Below are positions 41,953 through 50,335 of a DNA stretch of 64,000 nucleotides, one piece after another. The translations under genes were made by a program, and so were the position numbers. Position 1 is the first letter of the stretch. Every line of letters starts with the position of its first letter. Location: assembly GCA_963843085.1 (NCBI GenBank), contig CAWJJG010000011.1, positions 310,001 to 374,000 on the forward strand, written 5' to 3'. Source of the DNA: DASUPK01 sp963843085. GTDB lineage: Bacteria > Actinomycetota > Thermoleophilia > Solirubrobacterales > 70-9. Below the pieces are notes generated by a model, which saw nothing but the letters and a program-made list of their open reading frames with translations, was not told where the DNA came from and made no database searches.

Positions 41953-42360
41953 CTACGGAGGGGACATCGACGCGGTCGCTCCGACCTGCGTCCAGCAGCG
42001 CACGATGTCCCGCATCGAGAGGACCCCGACAAGCTCTCCGCGGTCCACGACCACGAGGTGGCGGATGCCGCGCTGGACCATCTCCTCGGCGGCCTGCTCG
42101 AGGCTCCAGGTGGGCTCGGCGGAGATGACGCTCTCCGACATGTGATCGGCGACCTTCTCGGCGTCGGGGTCCTTGCCCGTTCCGACCGCGTTCAGGATGT
42201 CTCGCTCCGTGATGATCCGCGGGGCCGGGGATTCGTCGTCGAACACCAGGGCGGCGCCGGTGCCCTTCTCCGTCATCTTCGTCGCGGTCTCCCGCAGGGT
42301 GTGGCCGGGGCCGACCGCCAGGACCACACTCGACATACCCTCGCGAACCTGCACGCCCAA
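41953..42360 (-). CDS. CBS-domain pair protein
   Basis: 135 aa, two CBS motifs: VLAVGPGHTLRETATKMTEKGTGAALV...RIITERDIL and ISAEPTWSLEQAAEEMVQRGIRHLVVV...GVLSMRDIV. Such free-standing pairs bind adenine nucleotides and sense energy state, sometimes acting on partner proteins. Divergent from the cytochrome c gene by 125 nt, so a regulatory link with respiration is possible but not shown. Confidence 0.88.
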   Translation of the reverse strand: MGVQVREGMSSVVLAVGPGHTLRETATKMTEKGTGAALVFDDESPAPRIITERDILNAVGTGKDPDAEKVADHMSESVISAEPTWSLEQAAEEMVQRGIRHLVVVDRGELVGVLSMRDIVRCWTQVGATASMSPP

Positions 42361-42485
42361 GCTCCTTTCAGCTTCGCCATCAGGTCACGGCCACAACGGC
42401 CGCTTAGTGCCGTTCGGCGCAAGCTTATCCCACGCCCAGGCACGGGTAGGCCGGTCGGCCTCGCCAGATAGGATTCCGGCGCCCG

Positions 42486-43166
42486 ATGCAGGACCTCAGG
42501 CACAAGGGACGCGCGATCTGGCTGATCGCAACCATCGCTGCGGCGACCGCCGTCGTCGGCCTGACCGGCTGCGATCTCGGCCCCAAGGCGAACCTCGACA
42601 AGGGACAGCAGCTCTTCACGCAGAAGTGCGGAAGCTGCCACACCCTCACCGGGGCCGGGACCAACGGCGACATCGGGCCGAACCTCGACTACGCCTTCAA
42701 GCAGGCGCGGGCCAACGGCATGGACGCCGACACCATCCAGGGAGTCGTGAAGGCGCAGGTCGAGAATCCCCGCCCGGCCGCCGTCCAGCAGACGGACGTG
42801 TACATGCCTCCGAAGCTCGTCGAAGGCGACGACCTGAACGACGTCTCCGCGTACGTCGCGAGCGTCGCGGGGGTGCCCGGTATCAAGGCGCCGGTCTTCG
42901 CCCCGCCGCAGTTCTTCGCCACCAACTGCGGCGGCTGTCACACGCTCGCCCAGGCCGGCACCACCGGCACCACGGGGCCGAACCTCGACGAGGTCCTGAA
43001 GGGCATGAGCATCCAGCAGATCTCCCAGTCGATCAGCAACCCGAATGCCGTGATCGCTCCCGGCTACCAGCCCAACGTGATGCCGCAGAACTTCGGCCAG
43101 ACCCTCACTCCGGATCAGCTCACCGCGCTCGCCAAGTACCTCCAGCAGGCGACCAGCGGCAAGTAG
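42486..43166 (+). CDS. Di-heme c-type cytochrome lipoprotein
   Basis: 226 aa. A lipobox L-T-G-C (Cys 29) after one hydrophobic segment anchors it outside the membrane. Two cytochrome c domains follow, with KCGSCHTL (48-52) and NCGGCHTL (148-152). Candidate axial Met residues are in VYMPPKLV (M107) and NVMPQNFG. It is a plausible electron donor to the aa3 oxidase at 45.9-50.3 kb. Its stop abuts the convergent 77-aa gene without spacer. Confidence 0.92.
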   Translation: MQDLRHKGRAIWLIATIAAATAVVGLTGCDLGPKANLDKGQQLFTQKCGSCHTLTGAGTNGDIGPNLDYAFKQARANGMDADTIQGVVKAQVENPRPAAVQQTDVYMPPKLVEGDDLNDVSAYVASVAGVPGIKAPVFAPPQFFATNCGGCHTLAQAGTTGTTGPNLDEVLKGMSIQQISQSISNPNAVIAPGYQPNVMPQNFGQTLTPDQLTALAKYLQQATSGK

Positions 43167-43400
43167 CTAGCGCTCGTCAGCGTCGGCGTCGTAGCGGCGC
43201 CAGTCCCCAATCAGCTGCCAGGTCCGCCAGAGGCCGATGGCGACGAGGATCGCCCCGACAATCGCTCCGGCGAGCGAGCCGATCATGAGGGCCACCGCGA
43301 TGACGATCGCGGCCGCGACGCCGAACATGATCAGCACGCGGAACATGTCAGCTTCGTTTCGCAGTGGGTTGCGAGGGGTCTGGGTGGAGTTCTCGCTCAT
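43167..43400 (-). CDS. Small two-helix membrane protein
   Basis: 77 aa. Polar N-terminus, two adjoining helices (about 20-38 and 40-57), then WRTWQLIGDWRRYDADADER. This layout resembles AtpI-like or DUF-type accessory proteins, but no family can be named. Directly convergent with the cytochrome c gene. Confidence 0.55.
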   Translation of the reverse strand: MSENSTQTPRNPLRNEADMFRVLIMFGVAAAIVIAVALMIGSLAGAIVGAILVAIGLWRTWQLIGDWRRYDADADER

Positions 43401-43485
43401 GTCCGCGATCTTCCCAAGCTCGTCGATCTCATGCCGCCGGCGGGGTCATCGATTTTTCGCATAAAGCCCCTCGCCGGCGCCGTCG

Positions 43486-45510
43486 ATGGAAGAGCGGATG
43501 AAAGATCGACCCGTGAGCCGGGACACGGGGGGACGCAGGCCGGCAGCCATCGCGCTCGGCCTGCTGCTCGCCGCGCTGGCTGCATATGCCGTCGTCACCT
43601 TCCGCCCGCTGGGCGATGGCCAGCTGCAGGACGCGTTCGGGCGCTGGGTCTATGACGCGATCCTCCTCGGGGCCGCCGCCGTCGTGCTTGCCCGCGTCGT
43701 CGCCCTCCCGCAGGAGCGGCTGTCCTGGTTGCTCCTCGGCGCCGGCCTTGGTTCGTTCGCTCTCGGCCAGACCTACTACTCGGTGGTCCTCTACTACGCC
43801 GACCCGGCTCCGTTCCCGTCCCCGTCGGACGCCCTCTTCCTGGCGATGTACCCGTTGATCTTCGTCGCCTTCGCCCTCCTGCTGCGCTCCCGGGTCGCGA
43901 GCGCCGAGCCGCTCGCCTGGGTCGACGCCCTGATCGGCGCCCTCGCCGTCGCCTCGATCGCCGCGGCACTGATCTTCCCGCCGGTTCTCGACGCCCTCGG
44001 CGACAGCGCCTTCGGGGTCGCCGTCAGCCTCGCCTACCCGTGCATGGACCTGGTCCTGCTCGGAATGATCGCCGCGGGCTTCGCCGTGTCGGGATGGCGA
44101 ACGGGCGGCACCTGACGACTGATCGCCGGCGCTCTGCTGCTCTTCGGGGCCTCCGACGTCATCTACCTCTGGGTCGGCGGGCAGGCGACGGAGGCGCTCG
44201 ACATCGCGAGCATCGGCTGGCCGCTGGCCTTCCTGCTGCTGGGGGCCGCGGCCTGGCTTCGTGCACCCGCGACCGCAGCCCCCGAGGGGCCCCCGCGACG
44301 AAGCATCGTCATCCCCGTCGCGCTGGCCACCGCCGTCATCGCGCTGCTCGTCGTCGCGAGTTTCACCTCGGTTGGCCTGATCGCTGTAGCGCTCGGCGCC
44401 GCATCGCTGGCGGCTGTCCTGGTGCGGCTGGCGATCACCTTCGCGCAGAACACGCGGATGCTCGAGGCCACCAGGCGGGAGGCGACCACGGACGAGCTCA
44501 CGGGCCTCGGCAACCGTCGGAGCCTGATGGCGGCGTTGAAGACGTCGCTCGGGTCGGCGGACGAATCCGAGCGGATCCTGATCATGTTCGACCTGGACGG
44601 CTTCAAGGCCTACAACGACAGCTTCGGCCACCCCGCCGGCGATACGCTGCTCCGGCGCCTGGGAATCCGGCTCTCGGCTGCGCTGGAGCCGCACGGCGCC
44701 CCCTACCGGCTCGGCGGCGACGAGTTCTGTGTCCTGGCCTCCACTGACAAGCTGAAGGCGGACGCGATCGCCCATACGGCTCAGTCGGCTCTCACCGACC
44801 GGGGCGAGGGATTCTCTATCACTGCGTCCTGGGGGATGGTCCGGATCCCGAGCGAGGCCCACGACGCGACGGAGGCCCTCAGGATCGCCGATCGGCGCAT
44901 GTACGCGCAGAAGGGCCGTAGAGCCGATTCGGCGATCAGCCAGACCAGGGGCGTCCTGCTCGGCGTGCTGCGCGAGCGGGAGCCGACGCTGGATGTGCAT
45001 CTCCACGGCGTCGCGCGGCTGGCGTCGATGATGGCGCGTGATCTCGAGCTCGACAGCGAGGAGCGCGACGTCCTGGTCCGGGCGGCGGAGCTCCACGACA
45101 TCGGCAAGATGGCGATCCCGGACTCGGTCCTCCACAAGACCGGGCCGCTCAGCGCTGAGGAGTGGGAGCTCATGCACGAGCACACGGTGATCGGGCAGCG
45201 GGTGCTCGAGGCGGCTCCGGCGATGAGCGAGGTCGCAAAGCTCGTCCGCTCCAGCCACGAGCACTGGGACGGGAGCGGCTATCCCGACGGCCTCTCCGGA
45301 GACGAGATTTCCCTGGGCTCGCGGATCATCCTGATCTGCGACGCCTACAACGCGATGACCGAGCCGCGACCGTATGGCGATGTGAAGAGCCGCGCGGACG
45401 CCATCGCCGAGCTGCGCCGGTGCAACAGCACGCAATTCGATCCTGAGCTCGTCGAGGTGCTGATCGGGCAACTCGCGACCGACGACGTGCCCGCCCCGCT
45501 GACCGGCTAG
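43486..45510 (+). pseudogene. Membrane GGDEF/HD-GYP regulator interrupted by one in-frame TGA
   Basis: One frame runs 675 codons with a single stop, TGA 44113-44115 (codon 210), between GWRTGGT and RLIAGALLLF. Both sides are coherent: an N-terminal block of about ten helices, a GGDEF domain with intact LGGDEFCVL, and an HD-GYP domain with LHDIGKMAIPD and HEHWDGSGYPDGL. TGG to TGA (Trp to stop) is the simplest lesion. A downstream start at 44422 could still give a soluble GGDEF/HD-GYP protein. Intact, it would make and break c-di-GMP. No recoding signal is seen. Confidence 0.85.
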
Positions 45511-45914
45511 TCGCCGCGCGGCACCAACCGAAACCGCACGACGACGACCTTGGCGTCGTCATTGAATCGACCGGCCAGGTTCGCCGGCAGCCTGGGCATC
45601 ACGTCCTCGGTCCAGAATCGCTCATGGGCCCGGCGCCACTCGGCCACGCTCTCGAAGCCCTCGCCCTCCTCGTGAGCCAGGCCGAGGTCGGCGTCCCCCA
45701 GGCGGATGACGTCGACCGCGGTGGTCTCGATGACCGCCACCGCATTGTCGTTCGAGTCGAGCACTTCCCGGCGATCGCCCACCGCCGGCAGCTCCTGATC
45801 ATCGAGCAGCCATTCGGCGAGGAGTGACGAGGTTGCGGTCTTCCTGCCCTCCAGGACAGCGTCCACCAGCCGGTCCCGCTCGGGTCCCGAGAACGCGAAG
45901 CGGACCGCCTCCAT
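45507..45914 (-). CDS. ASCH-domain protein
   Basis: 135 aa. The ASCH fold is indicated by GRKTATSSLLAEW near 23, AVGDRREVLDSN, AVIETTAVDVIRLGDADLGLAHEEGEG and a C-terminal strand VVVVRFRLVP. ASCH proteins bind RNA or nucleotides. The gene is 9 nt after ctaE on the same strand and ends with a 4-nt convergent overlap, so it could be cotranscribed with the oxidase operon. Confidence 0.82.
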   Translation of the reverse strand: MEAVRFAFSGPERDRLVDAVLEGRKTATSSLLAEWLLDDQELPAVGDRREVLDSNDNAVAVIETTAVDVIRLGDADLGLAHEEGEGFESVAEWRRAHERFWTEDVMPRLPANLAGRFNDDAKVVVVRFRLVPRGD

Positions 45915-45923
45915 GCTGCGCAG

Positions 45924-46559
45924 CTAGAGGATGTAGACGGTGGTGAAGACGACGATCCACATGACGTCGACGAAGTGCCAGTAGATGCCCGGCACCTCGA
46001 CGCCGAGATGGTCCTTCGCCTCGGGGCCGTAGTGGCCGCGCCAGGCGCGGACGTTGGCGATGCCGAGCAGCAGCAGTCCGACCGTGACGTGAGCGCCGTG
46101 CAGGCCCGTGAGCCCGTAGAAGATCGAGCCGAAGGCGTCGTCGCGCGCGCTGAAGCCGATGTGGACGTACTCGTTGATCTGGATGAATAGGAAGGTCAGG
46201 CCGAGCAGGAAGGTGATGGCGAGGCCCATCTTGAGGCCGCGGCGATTGTTCTTCCGGATCGACTCGAGCGCCCAGTGCATCGTGAAGCTCGAAGAGATCA
46301 GGATCGCGGTGTTCATCCCCGCGACGGCGACCGGCAGCTCGAACGGATCCGGCGGCCAAGGGCCATCGTTGGCGACCACCCGCAGGAAGAAGTACGAGGC
46401 GAAGAACGCCCCGAAGAGCATCACCTCGGAGACGATGAAGAGCAGGATCCCGAGGGTCTGCTTGTCTATCCGCGAGCTCTGGTTGGCCTCCGGCGGATGA
46501 GCGTGATGCTCGTCCGCGTGGCCGTCACCGTGGCCGACCGCAACCGATGCGGACTCCAT
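45924..46559 (-). CDS. ctaE: Cytochrome c oxidase subunit III
   Basis: 211 aa, five to seven helices. Typical blocks: LFIVSEVMLFGAFFASYF near 40, STLIL-like region AILISSSFTMHWALESIRK, GLTGLHGAHVTVGLLLLG (LHxxHV motif) and the closing WHFVDVMWIVVFTTVYIL. The N-terminus carries a His-rich segment (GHGDGHADEHHAH). It stabilises subunit I at the cytoplasmic membrane. Its ATG overlaps the stop of the USP-like gene by 1 nt. Confidence 0.93.
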   Translation of the reverse strand: MESASVAVGHGDGHADEHHAHPPEANQSSRIDKQTLGILLFIVSEVMLFGAFFASYFFLRVVANDGPWPPDPFELPVAVAGMNTAILISSSFTMHWALESIRKNNRRGLKMGLAITFLLGLTFLFIQINEYVHIGFSARDDAFGSIFYGLTGLHGAHVTVGLLLLGIANVRAWRGHYGPEAKDHLGVEVPGIYWHFVDVMWIVVFTTVYIL

Positions 46560-47560
46560 CAGCCCTCAGCTCCCGCGCCGACCGGCGTGGCGGCGGCGCT
46601 CGGCGTGGCGGGCTCGGTCCCGGCCTCGATGTGCTCGACCGGCTTGTCGGTGACCGCCTGGACCTTCTCGATCAGGCCCTCCTCCAGCCACTTCGACTGC
46701 TCGCCCTTCAGGGTGGAGATCAGGATGTCGTCGACCCGGTAGTGCTCGATCGCGTTCTTGACCGCGCGGAAGGGGTCCGGGCTCATCGGCTGGCCGGTGG
46801 CGTCGATCTCGTTTCGGTACATCTCGGCCAGCGTCGCCGCCAGCCGCGAGCAGACCTCCTCACGGCTGATCGCGCCGGAGCTCGGGCAGATGAACGTATA
46901 GCGGTGAGGTTGGTCCTTGGCGCGTTCCGCAAGCCGGCCGACCAGGTCCTTGCTGTTCACGGTCTGGGTCGCGACGACGAGGGTGTGGGTCAGGTCCCAG
47001 CGGACGGCATCGTCGTCGACTCGCACCGGAATGTGCTCGACCCGGTCGTAGCGGGACTTCGCCACCTCGACGAGGTCCTTCCGCATGAGCCCGTAGCGGG
47101 TCTCGTACAGGCAGGAGAGCAGGATGTAATCCGGCTGCGTGGCGCGCACCGCGTCGTCCAGGGCGAGCAGGGAATCCGGGTCCAGCACGGCGCCCTCGGA
47201 CTCGATGCCGAACTCCCGGAGCACGGCCTGGGTGACGTCGACGCGGCTCTGCGCGGCGTCGCGGCGCTCCTCGGTGTCCACCAGCTGGCCGACGATCGGC
47301 AGGTTCTGCGGTGCCACCACGGCGAAGTAGTCCGCGCCGGCGTCGGAGAGCTCGCGACAGGCCGTGAGCAGCTTGCGACCGCCGGCGACCTCGTTGAGAA
47401 ACGCCAGAACGCGCTTGACGCCATCGCGTGACGGAGGCGGATCGGGATCGCCGAAGGTCGCGATCTCGCGCTTGGCGACGACCTCGGAGGCGTGCTCCTG
47501 CGGGGTTCCGACGTCCGTGATCGTCGCGGTGCCCTGCTCCGTCGAGGTGTCCTCGCTCAC
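46559..47560 (-). CDS. Tandem universal-stress-like (HUP-fold) protein inside the oxidase operon
   Basis: 333 aa, soluble, no membrane helix. Two alpha/beta halves repeat: the first ends DYILLSCLYETRYGLMRKDL (about 140-160) and the second ends DDILISTLKGEQSKWLEEGL (about 280-300). Each resembles the end of a universal-stress/adenine-nucleotide-binding domain. The operon order ctaC-ctaD-this-ctaE with 1- and 4-nt overlaps shows tight coupling. Function unknown; nucleotide sensing or oxidase assembly are guesses from position. Confidence 0.7.
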   Translation of the reverse strand: MSEDTSTEQGTATITDVGTPQEHASEVVAKREIATFGDPDPPPSRDGVKRVLAFLNEVAGGRKLLTACRELSDAGADYFAVVAPQNLPIVGQLVDTEERRDAAQSRVDVTQAVLREFGIESEGAVLDPDSLLALDDAVRATQPDYILLSCLYETRYGLMRKDLVEVAKSRYDRVEHIPVRVDDDAVRWDLTHTLVVATQTVNSKDLVGRLAERAKDQPHRYTFICPSSGAISREEVCSRLAATLAEMYRNEIDATGQPMSPDPFRAVKNAIEHYRVDDILISTLKGEQSKWLEEGLIEKVQAVTDKPVEHIEAGTEPATPSAAATPVGAGAEG

Positions 47561-49482
47561 GTGGGCGCCCCCACACCGGCCCTCTCGGGCTGCTTGATCT
47601 CGGCCTCCTCGCCGGGCATGATCACGTGCCTCGCTCCGGGAACGCCGTACTCATATGGCCCCCCAACAACGCGCGGGATCTCGGGGAAGTTGAAGACCGG
47701 CGGCGGCGAGCTGACCTGCCACTCGATGGTCTTGGCGCGCCACGGGTTCGGGCCCGCCTTCGGCCCGAAGCGCCAGCTGACGATCATGTTGTAGAGGAAG
47801 ATCAGCTGGGCGGCGCCGAGGAGGAACGCGCAGATGGAGATGAACAGGTTCCAGTTGCCGAAGGTGGCGGAATAGTCGGCGACCCGGCGCGGCATTCCCT
47901 CCATGCCGATCCAGTGCATCGGGATGAAGGTGCCGAGCATCCCCACCAGGGTCAGCCAGAAGTGGACCCGGCCGAGCTTCTCGTCGTACATCCGCCCGGT
48001 CATCTTCGGGAACCAGTGGTAGACGCCGGCGAAGATCGTGAAGACCGAGCCGCCGAAGAGCACGAAGTGGAGGTGCGCGACGACGAAGTAGGTGTCCGAG
48101 ACGTGGATGTCGATCGGGATCATGCCCAGCATCACGCCGGAGATCCCTCCGATCGTGAAGGTGGCGATGAAGCCGAGGGCGAAGAGCATCGACGTCGACT
48201 TGAGATGGATCACCCCCTCGAAGAGCGTCCCCAGCCAGGAGAAGATCTTGATGCCGGTCGGCACCGCGATCAGAAGGGTCGTGATCATCATCGGCACCCG
48301 CAGCCAGCTGAACATGCCGGCGACGAACATGTGGTGCGCCCAGACCGAGTAGGAGAGCACTACGATCCCGATCAGCGCCAGCGCCATCAGGCGGTAGCCG
48401 AAGATCGGCTTCCGCGAGTGGGTCGAGATCACCTCGCTGATGATCCCGAAGCCAGGCAGCATCATGATGTAGACGGCCGGGTGCGAGTAGAACCAGAAGA
48501 TGTGCTGGTAGCTGATCACGTCCCCGCCGAACGCCGCCTGGAAGAAGTTGGTGTGGAGGATCCGGTCGAAGAGGACCATGAACTGCACGCCGGCGATGAA
48601 CGGCGTCGCGGCGACCACGAGCAGCGAGGTCGAGAGGTTCGCCCAGACCAGCAGCGGCAGGCGCCAGAAGTTCATTCCCGGCGCCCGCATGGTCACGATG
48701 GTGACCAGGAAGTTGAGCGCCGTGGCGATCGACGAGGCGCCGGCGAACTGCACGCCGAGGTTGAAGAAGGACTGGCCTAACGGCGCACCCGTCGAGAGTG
48801 GCGCGTAGCCCGTCCAGCCGGCGTCGAAGGCGCCGCCAGGAGCCAGATAGCTGCCGAGGAACAGCAGCCCGGCGACGGGCAGCATCCAGAAGCTCAGGGC
48901 GTTGAGCCGGGGGAACGCCATGTCCGGCGCGCCGATCATCAGAGGCAGGACGTAATTCGCGATCCCGGCGAAGGCCGGGATGACGAAGACGAAGATCATC
49001 AGCGCCGCGTGCGTCGAGAAGAGGCTGTTGAAGGTGCTGGGGTCGACGATCTGGGTCCCGGGCTGCGCGAGCTCCGCCCGCATGATCATCGCGATCAGGC
49101 CGCCGACGAAAAAGAAGAAGAAGGTCGTGCACAGGTACTGGATCCCGATGACCTTGTGGTCGGTGTTGACCTTGAAGTAGTCGCGCCAGCTGTAGGCGCC
49201 GTGGTTCTCGTGCTCGCGCTCGACCGGGAAGGTCGGCGCGCCGATGGCCCAGCGGAACCAGTAGTCGAAGCAGCCGATCCCGATCAGGAAGCCCAGCGGG
49301 CCCGTGATCGCCGCGACGATCACCTGCGGGTAGCCGGTCTGCTGGGTCTGGGTGGCCGGCAGCCCCGAGATCAGCCTGAGGACGACGACGAGCCCGTATC
49401 CGAACGCCGCGCCGAGGATCGTGAACGTCAGCGCCCGCCACCAGCCTGGCCTCCTGAACATGGCCGCAGTCATTCCCGCCAT
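47557..49482 (-). CDS. ctaD: Cytochrome c oxidase subunit I, type A2
   Basis: 641 aa. All centres are present: heme a H158 and H472, heme a3 H470, CuB H334, H383 and H384, the cross-link Tyr 338, K-channel T409/K412 and R532/R533. The YSHP motif (FYSHPAVY) in place of GHPE marks the A2 class of aa3 oxidases. An extra N-terminal region of about 100 residues contains two additional helices (about 16-36 and 53-71) not found in the core family. It catalyses oxygen reduction and proton pumping. Linked to ctaC (37 nt upstream) and the USP-like gene (4-nt overlap). Confidence 0.95.
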   Translation of the reverse strand: MAGMTAAMFRRPGWWRALTFTILGAAFGYGLVVVLRLISGLPATQTQQTGYPQVIVAAITGPLGFLIGIGCFDYWFRWAIGAPTFPVEREHENHGAYSWRDYFKVNTDHKVIGIQYLCTTFFFFFVGGLIAMIMRAELAQPGTQIVDPSTFNSLFSTHAALMIFVFVIPAFAGIANYVLPLMIGAPDMAFPRLNALSFWMLPVAGLLFLGSYLAPGGAFDAGWTGYAPLSTGAPLGQSFFNLGVQFAGASSIATALNFLVTIVTMRAPGMNFWRLPLLVWANLSTSLLVVAATPFIAGVQFMVLFDRILHTNFFQAAFGGDVISYQHIFWFYSHPAVYIMMLPGFGIISEVISTHSRKPIFGYRLMALALIGIVVLSYSVWAHHMFVAGMFSWLRVPMMITTLLIAVPTGIKIFSWLGTLFEGVIHLKSTSMLFALGFIATFTIGGISGVMLGMIPIDIHVSDTYFVVAHLHFVLFGGSVFTIFAGVYHWFPKMTGRMYDEKLGRVHFWLTLVGMLGTFIPMHWIGMEGMPRRVADYSATFGNWNLFISICAFLLGAAQLIFLYNMIVSWRFGPKAGPNPWRAKTIEWQVSSPPPVFNFPEIPRVVGGPYEYGVPGARHVIMPGEEAEIKQPERAGVGAPT

Positions 49483-49519
49483 CCTTCCATCGTCGGGATT
49501 ATCCCAGTCGTTCCTAAGG

Positions 49520-50296
49520 TCATTGCTTGATCACCCCGGGCGTCGTGGGCCCGTTCGGCAACTTCTCGCCGGCCTGCTCGTCGGACTTGATCGGCGGCTG
49601 CTTCGCGGCCCACTCCTGCCAGGCCGCCTGCGAGTCCTCGACCACGACCGGCGCTCGCATCGTCGCGTGGCCGATCCCGCAGAGCTCGGTGCAGACGAGG
49701 GTGAAGTCGCCCGTCTTTGTCGGGGTGATGTATGCCCGGGTCGTGATTCCCGGAACGTTGTCCTTCTTGATCCGCCACTCCGGTACCCAGAACGAGTGGA
49801 TGACGTCGAGCGCGTGCATTCGGAACTCGATCTGGCGATTGACCGGGACGTGAAGCTCGCGTGAGGTCGTGCCCGTCTCCGGGTAGTCGAAGTGCCACTC
49901 GTACTGCTGGGAGTAGACGTCGACGACCATGCGGTTCGGGTCATGGGCTTCGATGTTGTCGAGGGTGATCCACGAGTAGACCGCCAGCCCGAGGACGATC
50001 ACGGTCGGGATGGCGGTCCAGGCGATCTCGACGCGCGTGTTGCCGTGGATCGGCGAGCCGTCGGACTCGTCCCCCGGCTTGGCCCTCCACTTCCAGATCG
50101 AGTAGAGCATCATCACCATCACGATCGAGAAGACGAACGACGCGATCACGATGATCACGTCGAGGAGCGTGTCGATCTTGGGCGCAGCAGTCGACGCCTG
50201 CTCGCCGTCCCAGTTCGGGATCAGCATGATCACCGAGGTGACGACGCTGAGGGCGATCACCGCCGCGATCAACTTGCCTATGGGTAGGCCGCGCAT
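49520..50296 (-). CDS. ctaC: Cytochrome c oxidase subunit II
   Basis: 258 aa. Two N-terminal helices (about 9-26 and 44-66) and a CuA domain with complete ligands: H167 (DVIHSFW), C202, E204, C206, H210 and M213 (LVCTELCGIGHATM). Aromatic electron-entry motif QYEWHFDYPE near 131. It takes electrons from cytochrome c and passes them to CtaD. First gene of the minus-strand operon; the promoter should lie between 50297 and the glycosyltransferase stop at 50336. Confidence 0.95.
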   Translation of the reverse strand: MRGLPIGKLIAAVIALSVVTSVIMLIPNWDGEQASTAAPKIDTLLDVIIVIASFVFSIVMVMMLYSIWKWRAKPGDESDGSPIHGNTRVEIAWTAIPTVIVLGLAVYSWITLDNIEAHDPNRMVVDVYSQQYEWHFDYPETGTTSRELHVPVNRQIEFRMHALDVIHSFWVPEWRIKKDNVPGITTRAYITPTKTGDFTLVCTELCGIGHATMRAPVVVEDSQAAWQEWAAKQPPIKSDEQAGEKLPNGPTTPGVIKQ

Positions 50297-50335
50297 GCGG
50301 GCGCCATTCTATTCAGGGAACCCGAGGCAACCGCC

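Noticed and set aside
44113..44115. TGA read as tryptophan or selenocysteine
   Set aside because: TGA ends many genes here, including overlapping ATGA junctions, and no hairpin or other recoding signal follows; a point mutation or sequence error is simpler.
43429..45471. Minus-strand 680-codon frame opposite the GGDEF/HD-GYP gene
   Set aside because: Longer than the sense fragments only because the sense frame has one stop; sense strand carries GGDEF and HD-GYP motifs.
47626..48780. Plus-strand frame opposite ctaD
   Set aside because: His/Asp/Arg-rich shadow of a membrane protein gene; no independent evidence.
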